A stretch of DNA of 37,425 bases from Blastococcus sp. MG754426. GTDB taxonomy: Bacteria; Actinomycetota; Actinomycetes; Mycobacteriales; Geodermatophilaceae. The stretch spans positions 1 to 37,425 of the forward strand of contig NZ_SSXC01000037.1 of the NCBI RefSeq assembly GCF_021699055.1, written 5' to 3'. Shown piece after piece: positions 1 through 10,000 of the stretch (the first letter of the stretch is position 1; each line of letters opens with the position of its first letter). The notes under the pieces were generated by a model. It saw nothing but the letters and a program-made list of their open reading frames with translations. It did not search any database and was not told the DNA's origin. Made by a program: the position numbers and the translations under genes.

Positions 1-72
1 GGAATGATCACCCCGAACGAGGCCGAGGAGGCCCACTACGCTGCCCTCATCCCGCAGGAGCAGCCCGTATGA
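1..72 (+). CDS. 3' end of an unidentified gene (partial)
   Basis: An open frame enters from the left edge and stops at TGA 70-72, reading GMITPNEAEEAHYAALIPQ and four more residues. No family can be assigned from 23 residues. An ATG at 69 overlaps this stop (ATGA), as if a downstream gene were translationally coupled, but that frame closes after 11 codons at 102-104. The following DUF4268-like sequence is in another frame, so the junction looks broken. The piece could instead be a short spurious frame. Confidence 0.3.
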   Translation, partial: GMITPNEAEEAHYAALIPQEQPV

Positions 73-73
73 G

Positions 74-490
74 AGCGGCACGAAACCTGGGGCGCTTCAG
101 TTGAACTGGTCGAAGGGTAAGGCGCCGACCACCAGCCACTTCGACATGCCCGGCGGCGGCCAGGGCCTCATCTGGGGCGTGAGCTTCGCGAAGGACTCCC
201 GCCTGCGCAGCGAGCTGTACTTCGACAACGCCAGCGCTCAGCAGAACCAGGCGATGTTCGCCCGACTTCTGGACGTGCGCGAGCAGTTCGAAGCCGAGTA
301 CGGCGGACAGCTCCACTTCGATCCCTTGGAGGGAAAGAAGGCCTGCCGGATCGAGGATCAGACGGGGCCGGCCGCTGTCGACCAGCGCGAGAGCTGGCCC
401 GCCTACCTCGACTGGATGGTTGAGACCCAGACGAGGCTTCGACGGGCCTTCGCGTGCGTAGGCGGCATCAGCTATGTCGTGGGCGGCTGA
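74..490 (+). pseudogene. Truncated DUF4268-domain remnant
   Basis: The plus frame ending at TGA 488-490 carries most of a DUF4268 domain. Seen are NWSKGKAPTTSHF, the strand LRSELYFDNASAQQNQAMF, then FEAEYGGQLHFDPLEGKKAC and WPAYLDWMVETQTRLRRAF. These match the family pattern of ELYID...N..LFD.L, a KRACRI-like core and W..Y..WM...L..FRR at the end. DUF4268 proteins are often a few hundred residues long and occur in defence and restriction contexts. Here the first part of the domain and anything before it are missing. The only start in frame near the domain is TTG at 101, and the frame before it reads as non-protein-like sequence. The ATG at 69 is in a different frame and dies at once. I read this as a 5'-truncated or frameshifted relic. 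A short functional protein from TTG 101 (129 aa) cannot be excluded. Confidence 0.6.
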
Positions 491-597
491 GTCGGTCGCT
501 CGTGCGATGCGTGAGGTCGTTGTGACCCGATAGGGGGAGACGCCAGGCAGCATCCGGTGCGGTAACCGCTATGCCGCGGCGTCGTTGTTACGGTCCG

Positions 598-615
598 CCG
601 TGGTTCTGACCACGG
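598..615 (+). promoter_or_regulatory. Hairpin abutting the RBS of the first operon
   Basis: A perfect 7-bp inverted repeat, CCGTGGT (598-604) and ACCACGG (609-615), has a 4-base loop. Its 3' arm runs into the G-rich Shine-Dalgarno stretch (GGGGGGA, 614-620) that precedes ATG 624. As RNA it could limit ribosome access; as DNA it could be a small operator. No function is shown. Confidence 0.4.
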
Positions 616-623
616 GGGGATGC

Positions 624-3600
624 ATGACCGCGTACGGCCGCGCTGCGCTGGAAGAACTCCGAGACGCCGTCCGGGAGGCCAAGGACGGCGACCCGCTCGC
701 ACCCGTGACGGTCCTCGTGCCCAACAACATCGCCGGCATCGTGGCCCGCCGCTTCCTCGCCCACGGCCTCGGCGACGGCCACTCCGGGGTCGCGGCCCTG
801 TTCCCCACGACGATCGTGCGCCTCGCCGAGCAGCTCGCGACTCCAGCGCTGCACCCCCGCCGCCCCGCCACCACGGCAGTCGTCGCAGCGTCGTGGCGGG
901 CCGCGCTCAGCAAGGAGCCCGGCGTCTTCGAGGCGGTCGCCGAACACCCCGCCACCGTCGAGGCCCTCGTCCGCGCCGGCCGGGAGCTGCGCGACCTCGA
1001 CGACGCCGTCCTCGATGCCGTCGCCGGCGCCACCACCCTCGGCCCCGACCTCGTCCGCCTCCACCGCGACGTGCGGGCCGGCCTCTCCCCCGCCTGGTAC
1101 GACGAGACCGACCTCCTGCACACCGCCACCCGCATCGCGCGCGAGCAGCCGGAACGGATGCGAGAGGTCGGCACCGTCGTCCTCTACCTGCCCCAGCAGC
1201 TCACCCAGGCCGAGGCCGACTTCGTCAATGCGGTCGCCACCGCGGGCACACTCCGGGTCGTCGCCGGCCGCACCGGCAGCGACAAGGCGGACGCCGCCGT
1301 CCTCCGGTCCCTCCACCGGGTGGGCGCCGACGCCGGCGACAGCGCACGTGAACCCACCGCCACCCGCGTCGTCACCGCCTCAGACGCCGACGACGAGGTC
1401 CGCTGCGTCGTCCGCGAGGTCGTCACCGCGCTGAAGACGACGAAGGCCCACCGCGTCGCCGTCCTCTACGCGAAGGGCAACCCCTACGCCCGTCTGCTGC
1501 ACGAGCACCTGGGCGCGGCCGGCATCACCGTGAACGGGCCCGGCACCCGCCCGGTGCACGAGCGCGCCGTCGCCCGAGCCGTCCTCGAGCTGCTCGATCT
1601 GGCGACCAACGAGCTGTCCCGTAGCGACCTGTTCCGCGTGCTGGCCGCCGTACCGATGCGGACCGCCGACGGGCAGCGCATCCCCGTCTCGCGCTGGGAG
1701 CGGCTGTCGCGTGCGGCCGGCGTCGTCCAGGGCGACGACTGGGACACGAGGCTCCAGCACTACGCCGATGCCCACCGCGAGGAGCTGGCGGGGACCGACA
1801 GCGACGGACGGCGCGAGAAGCTGGCCGCCGACATCGACAACGCCGAGCGGCTGCGCGGCTTCGCCGTCCGCCTGCGTGCCGAGCTGCACCGCGGCGCAGG
1901 CCTGCTCAGCTGGGCGGAGCTCTCCGGCTGGGCGCTGGATCTCGTCCACTCGCTGATCGGCGAGGCCGAGGAGCTGACTGCCCTTCCCGTCGAAGAGCAG
2001 TACGCGGCCGGCGCCCTGGAGCAGTCACTCCGCGCGCTCGGCGCCCTCGATGCCCTCGGCGCCCCGGCCGGGCTCAGGAAGCTGCGCGAGACGCTGGCCA
2101 GCCAGCTCGAAGCCGCGCTCCCCCGCGTCGGCCGGTTCGGCGACGGCGTGCTCGTCGCCCCGGTTTCCGCGGCCATCGGGCTGGACGCCGACGTCGTCTT
2201 CGTCCTCGGCCTGGCCGAAGGGATGTACCCCGGCCGGCTGCGCGAGGACCCGCTGCTGCCGGAGCGCGCCCGCGAGGTGACCGGCGGCCAACTGCTCGGC
2301 TACCGGGAGCGGATCGACGCCGCCCACCGCCACCTGCTCGCTGCCTTCGCCGCCGCACCACGCGTCGTGGCGTCGTTCCCCCGCGGCGATCTGCGCACCA
2401 AGAGCCGGTACCTGCCCAGCCGCTGGCTGCTGCCCACCCTGCGGGAGCTCTCCGGCGACCCGGGCCTGACCGCCACCAAGTGGGAGACGGCCGCAGGCCA
2501 CCTCACCACCTCCCCCTCCTTCGCCGGTTCCCTGGCCACGGCCCAGCAGCCGGCCAGCGAGCAGGAGTGGCGGACGCAGGCGGCACACGGCGGCCTGCAG
2601 CTGGACGACGCCGTCGTCGCCGCCGCGCACACCCTCAACGCGAGCCGCGAGAGCGACGCGTTCACCCGGTTCGACGGTGACCTCTCCGCTGTCCCCGACG
2701 GGCTCCCCGACTTCGCCGCCGGCGAGCGCGCCGTCTCCCCCACCGCGCTGGAGAAGTACGCCGGCTGCCCGCACTCCTACTTCATCGACCGGGTGCTGGG
2801 CATCCAGCCGATCGAGCAGCCCGAGGACGTCCTCACGATCAGCCCCGCCGACATCGGCACCCTGATGCACGAGTCGTTCGACCAGCTGGTCACCGAGTTC
2901 GCCGAGGACCTGCCCGGCCACGGCGAGCCCTGGACCGACGCACATCGCCACCGGCTGGCCGAGATCGCCGACGCCCGGGCCGCGGAAATGGCCGCCGACG
3001 GGCGCACCGGTCACCCGCGCCTGTGGCAGCAGGTGCTCGTCCGCATCCAGGCTGACCTGCAGGCGATGCTCGCCGCCGACGACGTGTGGCGCGCCGAGCA
3101 GCAGGCCCGCGTTCTCGCGAGCGAGCTGGCCTTCGGCATGAACGGTGCAGAACCGGTGGCCGTCCAGCTGCCCGACGGCGGCACCGTGCTCATGCGCGGC
3201 TCGGCCGACAAGGTCGACGAGACGGCCGATGGTCGGCTCGTGGTGACCGACATCAAGAGCGGCAGCGCCCGCTCGTTCGCCGGCCTCTGCGCCGACGACC
3301 CCGTCCTCGGCGGCACGAAGATGCAGCTGCCCGTGTACGCCCACGCGGCCCGGCAGGTCCTCGACCGGCCCGACGCCGAGGTCGAGGCCGCCTACTGGTT
3401 CGTGCGGCGGGACAAGGGGCGCATCGCCGTCCCGCTCACGCCCGAGGTGGAGCAGCGGTACGCGGAGACCCTGCAGGTGCTGGTCGCCGGCATCCGCACC
3501 GGCCTCTTCCCGGCCAGGCCGCCGGAGAAGGACGACTTCGCCTACGTCCAGTGCGCCTTCTGCAACCCCGACGGCATCGGCCACGGCAACGCCCGCGCCC

Positions 3601-3686
3601 GCTGGCTGCGCACCAAGACCGATCCGCGGCTGGCCGAGCTGGTCGCCCTCATCGAGCCGCTGCCCGCCGACGGAGGCCAGGCATGA
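624..3686 (+). CDS. AddB-like PD-(D/E)XK nuclease, helicase-inactive partner
   Basis: This 1020-aa protein resembles the AddB subunit of AddAB helicase-nucleases, which process DNA ends. The N-terminal region begins with the VLVPNNIAGIVARRFL strand/helix where active helicases carry a P-loop, but I see no GxxxxGK. The helicase core is therefore probably structural. The C-terminal part is a RecB-family nuclease: GTLMHE (His about 749), an Asp near 862 in GSADKVDE, and DIKSG (Asp 876, Lys 878). Cys 715 before the nuclease and Cys 977/Cys 980 after it match three of the four cysteines that hold the AddB iron-sulfur cluster. At the fourth place I see no Cys, only His 987 nearby. I chose ATG 624 because of the G-rich SD just upstream; TTG 585 would extend it by 13 residues. 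It overlaps the AddA-like gene by ATGA at 3683-3686, implying a complex. Whether it is a housekeeping recombination enzyme or a defence nuclease is not decided by sequence alone. Confidence 0.85.
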   Translation: MTAYGRAALEELRDAVREAKDGDPLAPVTVLVPNNIAGIVARRFLAHGLGDGHSGVAALFPTTIVRLAEQLATPALHPRRPATTAVVAASWRAALSKEPGVFEAVAEHPATVEALVRAGRELRDLDDAVLDAVAGATTLGPDLVRLHRDVRAGLSPAWYDETDLLHTATRIAREQPERMREVGTVVLYLPQQLTQAEADFVNAVATAGTLRVVAGRTGSDKADAAVLRSLHRVGADAGDSAREPTATRVVTASDADDEVRCVVREVVTALKTTKAHRVAVLYAKGNPYARLLHEHLGAAGITVNGPGTRPVHERAVARAVLELLDLATNELSRSDLFRVLAAVPMRTADGQRIPVSRWERLSRAAGVVQGDDWDTRLQHYADAHREELAGTDSDGRREKLAADIDNAERLRGFAVRLRAELHRGAGLLSWAELSGWALDLVHSLIGEAEELTALPVEEQYAAGALEQSLRALGALDALGAPAGLRKLRETLASQLEAALPRVGRFGDGVLVAPVSAAIGLDADVVFVLGLAEGMYPGRLREDPLLPERAREVTGGQLLGYRERIDAAHRHLLAAFAAAPRVVASFPRGDLRTKSRYLPSRWLLPTLRELSGDPGLTATKWETAAGHLTTSPSFAGSLATAQQPASEQEWRTQAAHGGLQLDDAVVAAAHTLNASRESDAFTRFDGDLSAVPDGLPDFAAGERAVSPTALEKYAGCPHSYFIDRVLGIQPIEQPEDVLTISPADIGTLMHESFDQLVTEFAEDLPGHGEPWTDAHRHRLAEIADARAAEMAADGRTGHPRLWQQVLVRIQADLQAMLAADDVWRAEQQARVLASELAFGMNGAEPVAVQLPDGGTVLMRGSADKVDETADGRLVVTDIKSGSARSFAGLCADDPVLGGTKMQLPVYAHAARQVLDRPDAEVEAAYWFVRRDKGRIAVPLTPEVEQRYAETLQVLVAGIRTGLFPARPPEKDDFAYVQCAFCNPDGIGHGNARARWLRTKTDPRLAELVALIEPLPADGGQA

Positions 3687-6600
3687 ACCTGAACGACGAC
3701 GCCGCCCGCCGCGCGATCCGCGAGGACCTCGACCGCACCCTCTTCGTCGAGGCTGGTGCGGGGTCGGGCAAGACCACCTGCCTGGTCGACCGGATCACCG
3801 CGCTGGTCACCGAGGCGCGCGTCCCCATGCGGTCGGTCGCCGCGGTCACGTTCACCGAGAAGGCCGGCGCCGAGCTGCGCGACCGGCTGCGCTCGGCGCT
3901 GGAGCGCGACGACGGCGAGCTCGCCCAGCAGGCGCTCGACGACCTGGACGGCGCGGCGATCGGCACGCTGCACTCCTTCGCGCAGCGGATCCTCGGCGAG
4001 CACCCGATCGAAGCGGGCCTGCCGCCGCTGCTGGAGGTCGCCGATGAACTGAGCAGCTCGGTCGCCTTCGAGGAGCGGTGGGCCGAGCAGCGCACCCGGC
4101 TGCTGGACGACGACGCCATCGCGCATCCGCTGCTGCTGGCGATGTCGGCCGGCGTGACGCTGGACCACCTGCGCTCCCTGACCAAGTTGTTCAACGCCGA
4201 CTGGGACCTGGTGTCCGAGCGGGTGCTCACCGACGAGCAGCTGCCGGTCCCCGAGCTGCGGGACCTCGACGACCTGGTGCGGATGGCGACCGAGCTGGCC
4301 GGCCGCACCGATGAGTGCACCGACGCCGCCGACAAGTTCCTCCCCGACCTCACCTCCTTCGGCGCGTGGGGCACCCGACTGGGTGCGGCGGTGGACGCGG
4401 CCCAACGGCTCGAGGTCCTGCGCGAGGCCGCCGAGCTGAAGCACCGGTACGGCCAGGCGAAGAACTGGGGCGGCAAGGCGGCCTTGGACGGGATCAAGGA
4501 CGCCTGCAAGCAGCTGATCGTCGACGCCGACGCGGTCGTCAAGGACGTGCTGGAGACGACGCTGCGGCTGCTGTCGCGGTGGATCGCCGCGCGGGTCATC
4601 GACGCCGCCCAGGAGCGCAAGGCCGCCGGCCGCCTGGAGTTCCACGACCTGCTGGTCATCTCGCGCGACCTCCTGCGACACCAGCCCGCGGTGCGGGCGG
4701 CGCTGCACGACCGCTACTCGCACCTGCTGCTGGACGAGTTCCAAGACACCGACCCGATCCAGATCGAGCTGGCGGTGCGCATCGCGGGCGGCGCCGAGGC
4801 GAGCCAGGAGCAGTGGGAGGACGTCGTCGTCCCACCGGGGTCCCTGTTCGTCGTGGGTGACCCCAAGCAGTCGATCTACCGGTTCCGCAGGGCCGACATC
4901 GCGATGTACCTGCGGTCGCAGCGGGTGATCGGCACCGAGGTCAGCCTGACATCGAACTTCCGCACGACCGAGCCGATCCTCTCCTGGGTCAACGACGTCT
5001 TCGGCCGGCTGATCGTGGCGGAGCCGGACAGGCAGCCGGAGTACCGCGCCCTGGACGCGGTGCGTGAGCCGCTCGGGAACGCACCGTCCGTCGTGGCCCT
5101 GAGCGCGGAGGCGCACACCGACAAGCTTTCAGCGGCGGAACTCCGTGAGCTGGAGGCCGCGGACGTCGCCGGGGTGGTCCGCCGGGCGATCACCGAGGCC
5201 TGGCAGGTCTGCGACGACGAGACGAAGGAGTGGCGGCCGGCGCGGCTCGACGACATCGCCATCCTCGTGCCGGCGCGCACCTCCTTGCCGTTCCTGGAGG
5301 AGGCGCTCGACGACGCCGGCATCCCCTACCGCGCCGAGGCGAGCTCGCTCGTCTACGAGGCGCAGGAGGTCCGGGACCTGCTGGCCGCCGCCCGGGCGGT
5401 CGCCGACCCGAGCGACGGCCTGGCCCTGGTCACCGCGCTCCGCTCGCCGCTGTTCGGCTGCGGCGACGACGACCTCTGGACCTGGAAGCGCGACGGCGGG
5501 GTGCTCAACCTCCTGGCGCCGGTCGCCGACGACCGCCGCGACCACCCGGTGGCGCAGGCGTTGGCATACCTGCGGCGGCTGCACAACGACTCGCGCTGGC
5601 TGTCGCCCGCCGAGGTGCTGGCCGCCCTGGTGGCCGACCGCCGGATGCTCGAGGTGGCGGCGACCAGCCCGCGGGCGCGAGACCAGTGGCGGCGGCTGCG
5701 GTTCGTCGTCGACCAGGCGCGGGCGTGGTCGGAGTCGGAGCACGGCGGGCTGCGGGCCTACCTGGCGTGGGCGGAGTTGCACGGCCAGGAGAGCTCACGG
5801 GTGGTGGAGGCGTCGCTGCCGGAGACCGACGCCAGCGCGGTGAGGATCATGACTATCCACGCAGCGAAGGGGCTGGAGTTCCCGATCGTCGTGATGAGCG
5901 GCCTGACCGCGGGGCCGCGCAGCCCCTCGGGGGTCCGGGTGCTGTGGCCGGCGTCCGGCGGCTACGAGGTGTCCCTGCGCAAGGGCGTGACGACGGGTGA
6001 CTTCGACGCCGCCCAGCCGGTCGATGAGCAGATGGACGAGCGCGAGCGCCGGCGGCTGCTGTACGTCGCGGCGACCCGGGCCCGGGACCACCTCGTGGTG
6101 TCGCTGCACCGCTCGGCGGTGTCGCGCACCGAGACGGCGGCCAAGTTGATCGCGGACGCGGGAGGTAGCGCGTCCGGCGCGGAGTCGTGGTCGGTGGCGG
6201 AGCTGGGCGACGGCTCGTCGGTCTTCGCCGAGCCCGTCGCGCCCCGGGTTCCGGAGGAGTACGGCGACTGGCTGGCGGAGCTGACCCGGGTGCGCTCGGC
6301 CAGCGGCGTCGCCTCGGCGGTCTCGGCATCGGGGCTCGAGGGGACGGAGCCTTCGGTCGCTTTCGGCGGCGGCGACACCGGCTCGGCGAAGGGCGCCCTC
6401 AACGTCGAACTGCCGGCCTGGTCGAAGGGCCGGTATGGGACGGCGATCGGCCGGGCGGTGCACGGGGTGCTGCAGCAGATCGACCTGGCCACCGGGAGCG
6501 GTCTGGACGACGCCGTGGCGGCGCAGTGCGTGGCCGAGGGTGTCGAGATGCACGCCGACGTCGTCACTGCGCTGGTGCGCTCGGCGCTGGAGTCGGAGAT

Positions 6601-6910
6601 CGTGCAGCGGGCGGCCGCGAGGGAGCACTGGCGGGAGATGTACGTCGGAACGGTGCAGGACGACGGCACGGTGCTCGAGGGCTACGTCGACCTGGTCTAT
6701 CGGGAGGACGACGGTTCCCTGGTGGTCATCGACTACAAGACCGACGCTATCCCGGCCGAGGCGGTCGCCGCCCGCGCCCAGTACTACGCGCCGCAGCTGC
6801 GCTCCTACGCGACGGTGCTCAGCGCTGCGACGGGCAACACCGCCGTCGACTTACGCCTGGCCTTCCTCAACCCCGTCGGCTCGGTGGTCGCCGGCCCTCC
6901 GTCCGGCTGA
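3683..6910 (+). CDS. AddA-like UvrD/REP helicase with C-terminal nuclease
   Basis: This 1075-aa protein is an SF1 helicase-nuclease of the AddA/RecB type. Motifs in order are AGAGSGKT at 24-31 (Walker A), DEFQDTDP from 351 (motif II), VGDPKQSIYRFRRAD (motif III), NFRTTEPIL (IV), TIHAAKGLEF near 724-733 (V) and YVAATRARDH from 794 (VI). A RecB-like nuclease follows: GRAVHG (His 927), GYVDL (Asp 1003), DYK (Asp 1017, Lys 1019). It would unwind and degrade duplex DNA from ends together with the preceding AddB-like subunit. The ATG at 3683 overlaps the stop of the upstream gene (ATGA), which fixes the start; the same frame is open further upstream but lies inside the AddB-like gene. Actinobacteria commonly use AdnAB or RecBCD for this role, so an AddAB-type pair at the head of a defence island is notable. 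Family assignment is firm; pathway is inference. Confidence 0.93.
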   Translation: MNLNDDAARRAIREDLDRTLFVEAGAGSGKTTCLVDRITALVTEARVPMRSVAAVTFTEKAGAELRDRLRSALERDDGELAQQALDDLDGAAIGTLHSFAQRILGEHPIEAGLPPLLEVADELSSSVAFEERWAEQRTRLLDDDAIAHPLLLAMSAGVTLDHLRSLTKLFNADWDLVSERVLTDEQLPVPELRDLDDLVRMATELAGRTDECTDAADKFLPDLTSFGAWGTRLGAAVDAAQRLEVLREAAELKHRYGQAKNWGGKAALDGIKDACKQLIVDADAVVKDVLETTLRLLSRWIAARVIDAAQERKAAGRLEFHDLLVISRDLLRHQPAVRAALHDRYSHLLLDEFQDTDPIQIELAVRIAGGAEASQEQWEDVVVPPGSLFVVGDPKQSIYRFRRADIAMYLRSQRVIGTEVSLTSNFRTTEPILSWVNDVFGRLIVAEPDRQPEYRALDAVREPLGNAPSVVALSAEAHTDKLSAAELRELEAADVAGVVRRAITEAWQVCDDETKEWRPARLDDIAILVPARTSLPFLEEALDDAGIPYRAEASSLVYEAQEVRDLLAAARAVADPSDGLALVTALRSPLFGCGDDDLWTWKRDGGVLNLLAPVADDRRDHPVAQALAYLRRLHNDSRWLSPAEVLAALVADRRMLEVAATSPRARDQWRRLRFVVDQARAWSESEHGGLRAYLAWAELHGQESSRVVEASLPETDASAVRIMTIHAAKGLEFPIVVMSGLTAGPRSPSGVRVLWPASGGYEVSLRKGVTTGDFDAAQPVDEQMDERERRRLLYVAATRARDHLVVSLHRSAVSRTETAAKLIADAGGSASGAESWSVAELGDGSSVFAEPVAPRVPEEYGDWLAELTRVRSASGVASAVSASGLEGTEPSVAFGGGDTGSAKGALNVELPAWSKGRYGTAIGRAVHGVLQQIDLATGSGLDDAVAAQCVAEGVEMHADVVTALVRSALESEIVQRAAAREHWREMYVGTVQDDGTVLEGYVDLVYREDDGSLVVIDYKTDAIPAEAVAARAQYYAPQLRSYATVLSAATGNTAVDLRLAFLNPVGSVVAGPPSG

Positions 6911-7056
6911 AATCCTCCGCCGTCCGCGTGAGTCCGAGGAGCCGGCAAGGGCGCCCATGGCCGATGGGGGTGCCACTCCGCTCACTTCCGACCCGATGGC
7001 ATGACGCTCACCCGCTCCTGATTCATGGAGTCAGCCGCAGAAGGTAGGAACACCGC
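6911..7056. other. 146-base gap between the two gene pairs
   Basis: This is the only sizeable gap in the first operon. It holds an imperfect hairpin (CCCAT 6954-6958 with ATGGG 6964-6968, flanked by partly complementary GGC/GCC) with no U-rich tail, and an AAGGTAGGA stretch about 10 bases before ATG 7057 that can serve as the SD. A secondary promoter or a leaky terminator could lie here. I see no gene. Confidence 0.35.
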
Positions 7057-10000
7057 ATGGGTGACAGCACGGGGGCCGACCGGATGCCGTTCGACGCCGA
7101 GCAGGGAGCGACCGCATCAGCTCCTCCGATCGGGATCGACGTCACCGCCACGAAGGTTCTGAGCTACGCGCTGGCCCACAACCGGGTGCCGGTGATCTCC
7201 CGCCTGGTGGTCACCAACAGAGGGCGACCCGTCGACGCCGCGATCGTCCGACTGTCGGTGTGCGACGCCGAGGGGGCGATCGGGACGCCCGTCGAACTGC
7301 TCGTGGACCTCGAGGAGGGAGCGACGGCGGTTCTCACCGACGTTCCCCTGCGCCTCGATCCCGCCGCCATGCTGCAGGTCGAGGAGCAGCGCCCCGGCAC
7401 GGTGGACGTCGAAGTCGCCCAGGGTGAGCGCGTACTGGCTCGCAGAGCGGTTCCGGTCCAGGTTCTGGCCGCGCAGCAGTGGCTGGCCTCACCGCCGGCA
7501 TTGGCTCTGGAGATGCTGGCGGCCCACGTCATGCCGAACCACCCGTCCGTCACTGCGCTCGTCAGCGAAGCGGCGGAGCTTCTCCGGTCGGCGACGGGCA
7601 GTTCAGCGGTGCAGGGTTACCAGTCGGGCGCCGAACGCGTCGACCAGATCGCCGACGCCCTCGCCGAAGCGATGCGGCGTCGTTCCATCCGCTACAGCGA
7701 ACCGCCGGCGAGCTGGGCCGACAACGGACAGAAGGTCCGGACGCCGGGCGACGTCCTGGACGGCCGGATCGGTACCTGCCTCGACACTGTGGTGGTGCTC
7801 GCCGCAGCGCTCGAGCAGGCCGGCATCCGTCCGCTGCTGTGGGTGGTGGAGGGCCACGCGTTCCTCGGCTACTGGCGGGAGGAAGTGCCAGTCGAGAGCA
7901 CGGTCTCGACCGAGGTGGCGTCGCTGGTCAATCTCGTCGACCTCGGACTGATCCGCCTGATCGAGACCACCATGCTGGTCGGCGACGACCAGAACTCGGC
8001 CGGCGACCTGCACCGGCAGCCGTATGCGAAATGGCTCGCCGGAGACCTGGATCGAGTCACCGGGGTCGTCGATGTCCACCGCGCCCGCCAGGATCAGATC
8101 CTGCCGCTGCCTGCCCGGACCAGGGACGCCGATGGCGCGATCAACGTCGTCGAGTACCGCCCTGCCGAGCACAGCGCTCCCCTCCGCTTCGTCCAGCCTT
8201 CAGATCGCCCTGCCGGTCCCGCTGACCGGCCGGACGTCCCCGCTCGCGTCCAGCAGTGGAAGAACGCCCTGCTCGACCTGAGCCTGCGCAACCGGCTGAT
8301 CAACTACACCGACCGGTCCGGGTTGGCGCTGACGGTGCCGGACGCTTCCCTCGCTGCCTTAGAGGACATGGTCAACGAAGGGACGCCGATCAATCTGCTC
8401 CCCTCCGACCACATCGCCGAGATCCAGCGAGCTCGCGGCTTGCGGTCGGCGCGCGAGCTGCCCCAGGACCAGCTGACGGAAATCCTGCACAGCCGGCGCG
8501 CCGTCTTCGCGGACGTCACCGAGGCCGGCTACCTCACCCGCTTCCGCAACCTCGCGTACAAGGCGAAGACGATCGTCGAGGAAACCGGCGCCAACAACCT
8601 CTACTTGGCGCTGGGCAGCCTTGCCTGGGAGCTCGATGGTCGGCCACTCCGGTCGCCACTCGTCCTGGTCCCGGTGAACGTGGTCTCCGGCGCTCGCAAC
8701 AGCGGATATCGGATGGTCCTCGACGAGTCCGGCACCAGCACGCCCAACTACTGCCTGCTGGAGAAGCTGCGCCAGCTCCACGGCCTTTCCGTGCCGGGTC
8801 TCGCAGAGCCGGCCGAGGACGGAGCCGGCATCGACCTCGACGCCGCGCTGCAGGCGATGCGGATAGCCCTCGCCGAGCGCGGGCTGCCCTATCGGGTCGA
8901 GCCAACGGCCGACCTGGCCATCCTGCAGTTCGCCAAGTTCCGCCTCTGGAAGGACCTGGACGAGCACTGGGCTGAGCTATCGACCAATGCGCTCGTCGCC
9001 CACCTGGTCAGCAAGCCCACCGAACCGTTCATCGACCCCGTCACGACGGGAGCCGACCACGCCGACCTCGACGACCTGGCCGCACGCTGCCCGGTCCCGG
9101 CCGACGCTTCCCAGCTGCGCGCCGTGGCCGAGGCCGCCGCCGGACGGACCTTCGTGCTCGAGGGCCCACCCGGCACCGGCAAGTCGCAGACGATCACCAA
9201 CCTCCTGACCCGCGCCGTCGCCGACGGCAAGCGGGTGCTGTTCGTCGCGGAGAAGCGCGCGGCCCTCGATGTCGTCTATCGGCGGCTGGCCGCGGTCGGG
9301 ATGAGCCCGTTCGCGCTCGACCTGCACGACAAGGGCAGCAAGCCGGCGGTCGTCCGGGCCCAGATCCGGCAGGCGCTGGATCACGCGGTCGCGGTGGACG
9401 ACCAGGGGCTGGCCACCGACCAGGAGGACCTCCGGTCGGCCCGCCGGAGCTTGGACCGGTACACCCAGCGGCTGCACGAGACGAACGGGGCGGGGCTGTC
9501 GCTCTACACCGCTCGCACCGCCGTGCTGTCCGCAAGAACCGAAGTTGCGGCTCTCCCGGTCCCCACCACCTTCGTCGCCAGTACGTCTCCGGAGGCGGTC
9601 GCCGGTATCCGGCAGTTCCTGGCCGGCCTCCCGGACCTGACCGACCAGGCTCGCCCCCGTCCGGACCACCCGTGGGCGTTCGTCGACACCGCCGACGTGT
9701 CGGCCTCCGCCGTCCGGCAGGCGGCGATGGACCTGACGGAAGCGTTGGCGGTGCTGCCTCGCGAGGGCCGTCTCGCTCCCGTCGTCCGGGCAGCGCGGAC
9801 GCCGACAGACCTGGACACACTCGCTCGACTCCTGTCGGGGCCGGCCGTGGGCCTGGCCGTCCTCGACGAGACCCGCTCGCCACGGTGGAGCGATGCCACG
9901 CGATCCGTGGCCCACGAGGTCTCGGCGTTCGTGGCCGCCACGCATCCCGGGCTGGACGCCGCCACCCCGGCGGCTCTCGACCTGCCCCTGGCCGACATCC

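Noticed and set aside
2025..3584. Long minus-strand open frames (up to about 520 codons) inside the AddB- and AddA-like genes
   Set aside because: They mirror genuine plus-strand genes in very GC-rich DNA; translations are Gly/Arg/Val-rich with no domain, and the opposite strand has clear motifs.
3086..3682. In-frame extension upstream of the AddA-like start
   Set aside because: It translates to Arg/Pro/Ala-rich low-complexity sequence and lies within the AddB-like gene; the ATGA junction at 3683 and the P-loop at residue 24 fix the start.
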